A DNA stretch of 12,809 nt from positions 1 through 12,809 of the forward strand of contig CAYOFY010000046.1 in the NCBI GenBank assembly GCA_964403465.1. Reading direction: 5' to 3'. This DNA comes from JAFGKM01 sp964403465. Lineage in GTDB: Bacteria; Ratteibacteria; UBA8468; B48-G9; JAFGKM01. Below are positions 1 to 5,796 of the stretch, piece by piece. Under the pieces are notes generated by a model. It saw only the letters and a program-made list of their open reading frames with translations. It was not told the origin of the DNA and searched no databases. Positions within the stretch are counted from its first letter, which is position 1. The number at the start of each line of letters is the position of its first letter. The position numbers and the translations under genes are program-made.

Positions 1-251
1 AGAGTGTCGTTGTCGCAATCAATATACATCTCCCTTACCGTCTGGCAGTTGCCGGATTCCTCGCCCTTCATCCACAGTTTATTCCTGCTCCTGCTGTAAT
101 AACACATCATTCCCGTTTCAAGGGTCTTTGAAAACGCCTCGGCGTTCATGTATCCGACCATGACAACCTCGCCGCTTTTGGCATCCTGAACAACGGCGGG
201 AATAAGCCCTTTCCTGTCAAACTTTATCTGTGATATAATTGCTTTTTTCAT
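1..251 (-). CDS. hisI: Phosphoribosyl-AMP cyclohydrolase, N-terminal part (cut by window edge)
   Basis: Reading the minus strand from the ATG at 251 gives 83 residues open to the window edge. HisI hydrolyses the adenine ring of phosphoribosyl-AMP in the third step of histidine synthesis, in the cytoplasm. Visible family landmarks are LIPAVVQD (residues 16-23), VMVGYMN (30-36), YYSRSRNKLWMKGEESGN (51-68) and the metal-binding IDCDND segment (77-82). The protein starts immediately before the conserved region, as usual for stand-alone HisI, so the start is secure even though only a weak GAG precedes it. The C-terminus lies outside the window, so I cannot tell whether it is fused to HisE. It diverges from the MGMT-type gene at 406, and a palindromic repeat begins about 20 bases upstream of its start. 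Confidence 0.93.
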   Translation of the reverse strand, partial: MKKAIISQIKFDRKGLIPAVVQDAKSGEVVMVGYMNAEAFSKTLETGMMCYYSRSRNKLWMKGEESGNCQTVREMYIDCDNDT

Positions 252-271
252 TTACTCGTTTTCGCAGAAAG

Positions 272-360
272 CCACGGGCATGTCCGTGGATGAATGCGCG
301 GTAGAGTACCCCGATTCAGTTTATCGGGGTCCTTGTTGAGTAACCACGGGCTTGCCCATG
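272..360. repeat. Palindromic dispersed repeat, copy 1 (REP/MITE-like)
   Basis: The intergenic stretch holds nested inverted repeats. CCACGG (272-277) pairs with CCGTGG (284-289). ACCCCGAT (308-315) pairs perfectly with ATCGGGGT (323-330) around a 7-base loop. AACCACGG (342-349) can pair back with CCGTGG (284-289), enclosing the inner hairpin. The same architecture recurs at 12746-12802 with the same 20-base and 7-base spacings. No coding capacity is seen. The rest of 252-405 shows nothing else recognisable. Mobility is inferred, not shown. Confidence 0.6.
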
Positions 361-405
361 TAATTCCACGAACAAGGCGTTTAATGTTACTACAAAACAC
401 CTTTC

Positions 406-687
406 ATGTCAAAACAGCAAATTAGGAACGATACTATAATGTGCAGGATTATGCAAGCACTCTGCAAGATCCCCTTCGGCGAAACAATCAGTTATTCCGA
501 ACTTGCGGAAAAGTCCGGACTTAAGGGGAAAACAAGATACGTTTCCTCCTTTCTGAAAAAGAATCCCCGCCCGATAGCAATTCCCTGCCACAGGGTCATA
601 AAGAAAAACGGCGATTACGGAGATTACCTGCTGGGAAGAGATTTCAAGAAATACCTCATTGACAGGGAAAAATCCATCATCCGCTAA
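406..687 (+). CDS. Short MGMT-family DNA alkyltransferase (C-terminal domain only)
   Basis: This 93-residue protein is only the DNA-binding and active-site domain of O6-alkylguanine-DNA alkyltransferase; full-length Ogt/Ada-C proteins are about 160-180 residues and have an extra N-terminal domain. The helix-turn-helix segment PFGETISYSELAEKSG spans 23-38. An arginine (R44) sits where the base-flipping arginine finger lies. NP at 53-54 leads into IPCHRV (59-64), with the alkyl-acceptor Cys61 intact. The usual GGY/GxG substrate loop is altered to GDYGDYLLG (69-77). Because the cysteine is present it is not an alkyltransferase-like ATL protein in the strict sense; it could repair alkylated guanine or act as a lesion sensor. 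No clear Shine-Dalgarno precedes the ATG, and the start is only 46 bases beyond a palindromic repeat, so its transcription source is unclear. Confidence 0.85.
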   Translation: MSKQQIRNDTIMCRIMQALCKIPFGETISYSELAEKSGLKGKTRYVSSFLKKNPRPIAIPCHRVIKKNGDYGDYLLGRDFKKYLIDREKSIIR

Positions 688-738
688 TCACAAATAGTTT
701 TTCCTGCCCATTTTGTCTTCCTTCCCTCTCAAGAACCA

Positions 739-766
739 TTGACTTTTCCGTGAAGCGGGATAAGAT
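739..766 (+). promoter_or_regulatory. Candidate sigma70-type promoter for the flavin reductase gene
   Basis: TTGACT (739-744) is followed after 16 bases by TAAGAT (761-766). Transcription from here would begin near 773, giving a leader of about 30 bases that carries the strong AAGGAGG. The -35 is a good match and the -10 is moderate. It is assigned by eye only. Confidence 0.4.
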
Positions 767-803
767 ATGTATGCCGCTTTCTGTATAGACAAGGAGGACA
801 AAT

Positions 804-1304
804 ATGCTCAGAGAAACACGGCCGGAGTTGATAGAAGCGAATACATTTAAACTTATAGGGCAGGAATGGATGCTTATAACTGCCGGCAATATGAAATCGT
901 TCAATATGATGACTGCCTCATGGGGTGGTTTTGGTGTCCTCTGGGGCAAAGATGTCTGTCTTGCTTTCATAAGACCCGTCAGATACACATACAAATTTGT
1001 GGAACAAAACCATCTTTTTACACTATCCTTCTTTGAAGAAAAATACCGCGGCGTTCTTGAATTTTGCGGGGCCCATTCAGGACGTGATACGGATAAAATC
1101 AAAAAAACCGGGCTGACTCCATTTCAAACACCCAAAGGCAGCATATCTTTCAAAGAGGTAAAGCTGATTATTGAATGCAGGAAGATATATTTTCAGGATA
1201 TCAATCCGGCAAATTTTTTGGACCCTTCAATAGAAACCAATTATCCGGCAAAGGATTATCACAGGATGTATATCGGAGAAATCCTCAATGTTCTCCGCAA
1301 ATAG
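804..1304 (+). CDS. Flavin reductase family protein (FMN-binding split barrel)
   Basis: This 166-residue protein has the N-terminal pattern of the flavin-reductase-like split-barrel family: a short lead, then FMN-contacting strands with MTASWGGFGVLW (36-47) and an IRPVRYTYKFVEQN segment (56-69) followed by LSFFEEKYRGVLEFCGAHSGRDTDKI. Members bind FMN and pass electrons from NAD(P)H or protein partners to flavin or other acceptors in the cytoplasm; the substrate cannot be read from sequence. The length is close to the family norm. The start is well supported by AAGGAGG at 791-797 with a short spacer, and by a plausible promoter just upstream. It lies between the MGMT-type gene and the zinc-finger membrane protein with about 100 bases free on each side, so it is probably monocistronic. 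No partner oxygenase or rubredoxin is nearby. Confidence 0.88.
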   Translation: MLRETRPELIEANTFKLIGQEWMLITAGNMKSFNMMTASWGGFGVLWGKDVCLAFIRPVRYTYKFVEQNHLFTLSFFEEKYRGVLEFCGAHSGRDTDKIKKTGLTPFQTPKGSISFKEVKLIIECRKIYFQDINPANFLDPSIETNYPAKDYHRMYIGEILNVLRK

Positions 1305-1337
1305 TAATTGAGACAGAACATTTGTAGTATTCTTGAC

Positions 1338-1360
1338 GGAATATTGCATTTGAATATTCC
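1338..1360. promoter_or_regulatory. Perfect 8-bp inverted repeat upstream of the membrane zinc-finger gene
   Basis: GGAATATT (1338-1345) and AATATTCC (1353-1360) are exact reverse complements separated by 7 bases. The left arm directly follows a -35-like TTGACG (1333-1338). The position, 40 bases before the ATG at 1400, fits an operator or an mRNA hairpin, and there is no U-tract to suggest a terminator. The role is inferred. Confidence 0.35.
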
Positions 1361-1399
1361 CGCACAACGAAATCAAGTGAGAGGGGGTGAAGGTTAGAT

Positions 1400-2278
1400 A
1401 TGGCCGGGGCATTTGGTGAAGCGCTATTCAAAATGCTGGTATTGTATATTCCCTTAATCCTGCTCACTCTTGAGGCCTGGTGGTTCTGGTACTGGTCCAG
1501 TTACGGAGACATAACATCCGAAAGATTCTACCTGATTGAATCAATCATAGTCATTCTCATTTTTCTCACAGTGATAGGAGTCTTGAAGGGACTTTTCTTT
1601 ATCGGCTTTCTCTTCATTCCCATACCGCTCGTGGTATGGTTTCTTATGCAAAAGTCCGAGGCAAAAGTGGATGACCTGAATGCAAGATTGCAGGAAAAAG
1701 TAGAGATAGAAAGGCTATTAGAGATTGTAGATAATGCCAGGGAACCTGCGCTTCTTTACAAGGCACTTGTTGAACTCGGCGATTTATATGTAAAAAAAAC
1801 TGAATATGAAAAAGCCATTGGTTGCTACCGTCAGGCGGACGAAATATCTGAGATGAATAAGGTAAAAGGCCTTCCGGGGTTGTCCTCAAAAATAAAAATT
1901 GCAGAAAAGGAAAACAGGATAAAAAGAGGCGAGATATGGGTCTGTATAGAATGCAGTTATGATAACCCGGGCAATATTGCCGCCTGCAAGAACTGCGGTA
2001 ACATGAGAGACTTTGGAAAATCGCTGAAGAAGGATGTTCTGGGACAAAAGCAGGAGATAAAAAAAGATTTGTTGAATATCATCTTTCCTGTATTCACGAT
2101 TATTGCAGGAATCTACCTGCTTTATTTTCTTTCCTGGTGCTGTGCCTTTCTATATAGTCGTATGCCCTTGTGGTCAGCCACACCTCTGGCCATCGCCTCA
2201 TTTGCACTGCTGGTATTTCTCTTCCTCAAATTTATCGCTTACGTAAAAAACACGGTTATTCCAAAATTACTTAAATAG
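1400..2278 (+). CDS. Multi-span membrane protein with TPR-like helices and a RanBP2-type zinc finger
   Basis: I do not recognise a named family for the whole 292-residue protein. Hydrophobic segments lie at about 10-32 and 44-82 (the latter long enough for two spans), then again at about 227-251 and 258-282. Between the membrane halves is a soluble section: a charged coiled-coil-prone stretch (85-110), a TPR-like helical hairpin (117-149, ALVELGDLYVKKTEYEKAI), and a zinc finger at 180-199. The finger is W-x-C-x2-C-x3-N-x6-C-x2-C with cysteines 182, 185, 196 and 199, exactly the RanBP2-type pattern. Such fingers bind single-stranded RNA or ubiquitin in eukaryotes; in bacteria they more often appear as small structural ribbons, so no function follows. 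The start is supported by a GGGGGTGA ribosome binding site near 1383-1390. It is 33 bases upstream of the lipoprotein gene and probably co-transcribed with it. Confidence 0.72.
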   Translation: MAGAFGEALFKMLVLYIPLILLTLEAWWFWYWSSYGDITSERFYLIESIIVILIFLTVIGVLKGLFFIGFLFIPIPLVVWFLMQKSEAKVDDLNARLQEKVEIERLLEIVDNAREPALLYKALVELGDLYVKKTEYEKAIGCYRQADEISEMNKVKGLPGLSSKIKIAEKENRIKRGEIWVCIECSYDNPGNIAACKNCGNMRDFGKSLKKDVLGQKQEIKKDLLNIIFPVFTIIAGIYLLYFLSWCCAFLYSRMPLWSATPLAIASFALLVFLFLKFIAYVKNTVIPKLLK

Positions 2279-2311
2279 TGGTAAGATTTAAGTGAAACAG
2301 GTGAGATAATT

Positions 2312-3797
2312 ATGAAGAAATTTTTCTTTCCACTGCTTTTCGTGGTTTTGCTTTTCGGCTGTATTCCTCAGAAAACGGTTGAAAAGCAGCCTGCCGTTTC
2401 ATCTCTGGAAGCAGAACTCCAGAAACTGCGAGAGGCAGGTATACCCACCACAGTGGAAGAACTCAACCTGCAGGAAATACCTGACCAAGAAAACGGCTCA
2501 TTGGTCTTCAGAGAAGTTTTCAAAATAATAGATGGCCTGTATCAACAGCACAAAGAAGAATGGGAATATTTCCCGGCTGAAGGAAGCATAAGATGGGAGG
2601 AGGTTCCTGAGGCGAAGAAGAAACAGGTCATGGATTTAATTCTGCACAACCCGGAGTTTATCCGAATGTATCAACTTCTGGATGAAGCGTCCCTGATGAA
2701 AAGCAGGTCTTTAACCAGGGATGATTTACAAAAATGGATTTCTGAGTTTCCTGATGGCACTTTATCCTTTTCCCTGCTGCCTAAAATGAGAAGATGCGCC
2801 CGGCTTCTGTGTGCAAAAGCAACAATAGAATCAGATTGCGGTTCTATTGATAATGCGCTGAACGCCTGCATTACTGGCTTGAGGCTGGGAAAATCCATAT
2901 CGGACGAGCCCTTTCTTATATCCCAGATGGTCAGAATGGCTCTGGACGCTATCGCCACGGCTTCTCTGGAAAAGATAATCCAGAAGGGCGACGGTGATTC
3001 AAAATTATATCAGGCCCTTATTGACGAAATAAAAACTGAAATAAGCGCCAGCATGATCAAGCATGGAATGCCCGGAGACNNNNNNNNNNNNNNNNNNNNN
3101 NNNNNNNNNNNNNNNNNNNNNNNNNNNNNNNNNNNNNNNNNNNNNNNNNNNNNNNNNNNNNNNNNNNNNNNNNNNNNNNATGCCCGGAGACAATACCCAG
3201 AGAATTGCGGTAACTGAAAAGCGGCTGCAGGAAAAACGGACTGCTCTTAAGGAAGCATATCTTAAGAGCGGGTATGAAACCCCTCAGGTATTTGTTGATA
3301 TGCAGGAGGTCTTCTATCTCGATAAAATATTGACTGTATTTAATTTAACCAGAAGCCCTTTATGGGAAGCAAGAAAAGAAACACAGAAGATTGATGACGA
3401 AATAAGAAAGGCGCCGAAGGAAGAGGCTATTTTAAGCCACGAAATATTATTACCTGAAAATACCAGCATGTTTACCGGGTGGTTCAAGCAGGAAGCACGT
3501 ACTAAAGCCTGCCTTGGCGCAGCGGAAATCGGGCTTGCCAATAGAATCTACAGGCAAAAGCACGGAAAGTTTGTGAGTTCACTCAGGCAACTGACACCGG
3601 AAATAATTCCTGCTCTTCCCTTAGACCCGTTTACAGGCAAGAACTATATCTACAGGAAGAAAGATAAAGGATTCATTGTTTACAGCGTTGCGGATAATCT
3701 GAAGGATGATGGCGGCTTCTCTCAAAATGAAAAAAATGGATGGCAGGATGATTTTGATATCGTCTGGGAAGATAACGGTGCAATCTCTGCAAGGTGA
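2312..3797 (+). CDS. Lipoprotein of unknown function, interrupted by a 100-N assembly gap
   Basis: I read this as one gene. The N-terminus MKKFFFPLLFVVLLFGC is a lipoprotein signal with the acylated cysteine at 17, so the mature protein should be anchored in a membrane facing outward. Residues 33-73 (ELQKLREAGIPTTVEEL ... NGSLVFREVFKII) and the helical segment 159-222 resemble a pattern I associate with uncharacterised planctomycete proteins. After the gap the C-terminus has a pseudopilin-like layout: RQKHGKF, then LPLDPFTGKNY, then FIVYSVADNLKDDGG, recalling the tail of type II secretion major pseudopilins. The frame shifts across the Ns, but both sides carry the same 12 bases. Collapsing them gives one open frame of 457 residues reading KHGMPGDNTQRIA. 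AGGTGAG at 2299-2305 supports the start. The family is unnamed to me; binding or assembly roles are possible. Confidence 0.75.
3068..3079 (+). repeat. Left copy of a 12-base duplication bordering the assembly gap
   Basis: ATGCCCGGAGAC ends directly at the first N and is repeated at 3180-3191 directly after the last N. It encodes Met-Pro-Gly-Asp in both reading frames that meet here. It most likely marks overlapping contig ends. Confidence 0.85.
3080..3179. other. Assembly gap, exactly 100 Ns
   Basis: One hundred undetermined bases, the conventional placeholder for a scaffold gap of unknown size. The identical 12 bases on each side suggest the true gap length is minus 12, meaning that the contigs overlap and no sequence is missing. 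Confidence 0.97.
3180..3191 (+). repeat. Right copy of the 12-base duplication bordering the assembly gap
   Basis: ATGCCCGGAGAC begins directly after the last N and matches 3068-3079 exactly. Merging the two copies restores a single frame in the lipoprotein gene. Confidence 0.85.
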
Positions 3798-3853
3798 AAA
3801 ACCACAGGTGTACAACAACATCAATAGTGCGGAAAATCCTCGGAGAATAGAAA

Positions 3854-4417
3854 ATGGATGAAAAGAAGCATGTGAAGGATACGTTTGAAGCATTGCTGTT
3901 GAAGGGAAGATTTATCATCATTCTGGCGATACTGAACCTTCTTCTGATATTCCTCATATTCAGGGCAGTGATAGCCTTGAATATCTCTGAACATGAGAGA
4001 CGGGCAATAATAGACAAGGTTAAGGAAATGGCCGTGGAAAACCAGACAATCCAGGACAGGAATACCATGTTGCAGGCCTCCCTGACGTACTACAAAAACA
4101 AATCCCTGTATCAGCCGCCGCTTTCTTCAAAAGAGATAGCGGAACTGAAGAAGAAAGGATTAAAGAACCCTGTCATGGACATAAAGGCCGATCTGATGAA
4201 ACATAATGAATTTATACCGTATAAAGGGGTAATGGGCGGAGTGATGAGATTTGCCTCGGAGAGAGACATATATGTGGTATCAACCAGATGGGTCCGGGCT
4301 TATTTTGAAGACGGGCACATAGGCGGCTGGATGGTGCTTGAGTATCAGGTGTCAAGTAAAGGGAAAATTTTCTGGAAAGTCATCAATTCCTATCTGGATA
4401 ATTCGCTCAATGATTAG
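3854..4417 (+). CDS. Single-span membrane protein with coiled coil, unknown function
   Basis: This 187-residue protein matches no family I know. It begins with a short charged, probably cytoplasmic tail, then one strong transmembrane segment at about 19-43 (FIIILAILNLLLIFLIF), then a charged helical, coiled-coil-prone stretch at about 46-80. The remaining soluble domain has mixed strand character, with RDIYVVSTRWVRAYFEDG and WMVLEYQVSSKGKIFWKVINSYLD near the end, which looks like a small sheet domain. By the positive-inside pattern the C-terminal domain is likely outside the cytoplasm. A ribosome binding site CGGAGAA lies near 3840. It is 56 bases after the lipoprotein gene on the same strand, so I infer the last gene of a three-gene envelope unit. 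It converges on panC with 74 bases between, where I see no clear terminator hairpin. Confidence 0.7.
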   Translation: MDEKKHVKDTFEALLLKGRFIIILAILNLLLIFLIFRAVIALNISEHERRAIIDKVKEMAVENQTIQDRNTMLQASLTYYKNKSLYQPPLSSKEIAELKKKGLKNPVMDIKADLMKHNEFIPYKGVMGGVMRFASERDIYVVSTRWVRAYFEDGHIGGWMVLEYQVSSKGKIFWKVINSYLDNSLND

Positions 4418-4491
4418 GATCCGGCTAAAGAGTCTGGTTTGATTATTTTTATTTGTAATTGACAGGGCGCACAAAAGGCGTGTGATACAGT

Positions 4492-5340
4492 CTATACGGA
4501 GAGAATAAGGTTGTCTATGAGACGGACGCGGGAGAGTCCTATAGCGCCGAGCACAAGCACCCTGCCCTCCGCCCTTTCAACATGTTCAAGATTTTCCATA
4601 TCCGCTATCTCAAGGTACTGAAGTTCAACATCCGGATATTTGCTTATGATTTTCCTGCCTTCTTCAAGCAAAACCTTCGTATCCCTTATCCCCTTCCCCA
4701 ACACAAGGTTTTCTATCATTTTCAGGGACTTATACAAACAGAGAGCTTTATCCCTCTCCCCGGACCCTATGAAAATATTCCGGGAACTGACCGCAAGACC
4801 GTCTTTTTCCCTTATGGTCGGACATCCGATTATTTCCACAGGGATATCAAGGTCAGTTACCATCTTCCTGATAATAATCAACTGCTGGGCATCCTTCCAG
4901 CCGAAATACGCCCGGTCCGGCGCAATGATATTAAACAGTTTGGAGACAACGGTACATACCCCCCTGAAATGGCCGGGTCTCAGTCTGCCTTCCAGAACTC
5001 CGGAGAGTTTTTCAACGGAGACATACGTGACGGTATTTTCCCTGTACATCTCTTCAACAGAAGGGATGAAGACCAGGTCAATGTCTCCTTTCTCAAGCAG
5101 TGCCAGGTCCTTTTTCACATCTCTCGGATAGGTATTGTAATCTTTCGTGTCATTGAACTGTATGGGGTTTACAAAAATGCTCGCCACGGTGAAATCACAA
5201 TCTGAGGTTGCGGATTTGACAAGTGAAAGATGCCCTTCATGCAAGGCCCCCATCGTGGGAACAAAACCTATGGTCCTGCCACCTGCCCCTGCGCCTTTCA
5301 TGATCACTCTTGCTTCGGATATTGTTGAGACTACCTTCAT
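4492..5340 (-). CDS. panC: Pantoate--beta-alanine ligase
   Basis: PanC joins pantoate and beta-alanine with ATP through a pantoyl-adenylate, the last step of pantothenate (coenzyme A precursor) synthesis in the cytoplasm. The 282 residues match the usual length. Seen in order: PTMGALHEGH (28-37, the nucleotide-binding HxGH signature), FVNPIQF (56-62), GRLRPGHFRGV (118-128), FGWKDAQQ (146-153; many homologues have Glu or Gln where Trp148 sits) and KDGLAVSSRN (179-188, KMSKS-like loop). The ATG is supported by AAGGA nine bases upstream. It overlaps the folK stop in an ATGA arrangement, so translation is probably coupled. It is the last gene of the minus-strand operon. No panB or panD is present in the window. 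Confidence 0.97.
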   Translation of the reverse strand: MKVVSTISEARVIMKGAGAGGRTIGFVPTMGALHEGHLSLVKSATSDCDFTVASIFVNPIQFNDTKDYNTYPRDVKKDLALLEKGDIDLVFIPSVEEMYRENTVTYVSVEKLSGVLEGRLRPGHFRGVCTVVSKLFNIIAPDRAYFGWKDAQQLIIIRKMVTDLDIPVEIIGCPTIREKDGLAVSSRNIFIGSGERDKALCLYKSLKMIENLVLGKGIRDTKVLLEEGRKIISKYPDVELQYLEIADMENLEHVERAEGRVLVLGAIGLSRVRLIDNLILSV

Positions 5341-5795
5341 TCTGTCAGTTCCTTATATATGCTGTAAACGGTCTGTTTGGTTTCCGGGTCTTTGAGGTCC
5401 GGCGCTATATGGTAAAGAGGGTACACCACGAAATATCTTTTCCTGTACCTTGGATGCGGAACCTGCATCTCCTCTGTCCTTATAATCCTGTCCCCGTAAA
5501 AAATAATATCCAGGTCTATCTCCCTTTCATCTCCCCTGCCGTGGGGGAAAGCCCTTCCGGATTTTTTTTCAATATCCTGGAGAGCATGGAAAAGTTTTCC
5601 CGGAGGAAGAGCAGTTTTCACCTCAATGACGCCATTCATGAAAAAACCGCCGTCCGCCCCTTCCTGCGGGGGGGTTTTTATGAACGAAGATATTTTTGTG
5701 ACCAGCACATATTTCTCAATATGCTTCAGCGCCCTGATAATATTTGCGGTTCTGTCTCCCTTGTTGCTGCCGATTGCAATGTAAGCATTTTCCAT
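5337..5795 (-). CDS. folK: 6-hydroxymethyl-7,8-dihydropterin pyrophosphokinase (HPPK)
   Basis: FolK transfers pyrophosphate from ATP to 6-hydroxymethyl-dihydropterin in folate synthesis. Starting at the ATG at 5795 the protein is 152 residues, typical for HPPK. It begins MENAYIAIGSNKGDR, the classic N-terminal GSNxGD motif. Further on are a TPPQEGADGGFFMNGVIEV pterin-site region, GRGDEREIDLDIIFYGD with the magnesium-binding DLD, and VPHPRYRKRYFVVYPLYHIAPD. A longer reading from a TTG at 5822 adds nine residues but overlaps the upstream gene; I prefer 5795 because it lies one base after that gene's TGA (TGATATG) and matches family starts. The stop overlaps panC by ATGA. No folP or folB is nearby, so this is a dispersed folate gene. 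Confidence 0.95.
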   Translation of the reverse strand: MENAYIAIGSNKGDRTANIIRALKHIEKYVLVTKISSFIKTPPQEGADGGFFMNGVIEVKTALPPGKLFHALQDIEKKSGRAFPHGRGDEREIDLDIIFYGDRIIRTEEMQVPHPRYRKRYFVVYPLYHIAPDLKDPETKQTVYSIYKELTE

Positions 5796-5796
5796 A

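Noticed and set aside
677..1102. Open frame of 141 codons on the minus strand across the flavin reductase start
   Set aside because: It is antisense to a well-supported gene with its own ribosome binding site, and the translation shows no family features.
3063..3797. A separate plus-strand gene starting just before the N run
   Set aside because: Its apparent start reads through the undetermined bases; the frame belongs to the lipoprotein gene once the 12-base contig overlap is collapsed.
4418..4491. Bidirectional terminator between the convergent coiled-coil gene and panC
   Set aside because: The region is T-rich in part but I could not find a convincing stem; nothing is annotated there.
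4582..5205. Long plus-strand open frame opposite panC
   Set aside because: It is a shadow of panC, whose motifs are complete on the minus strand.
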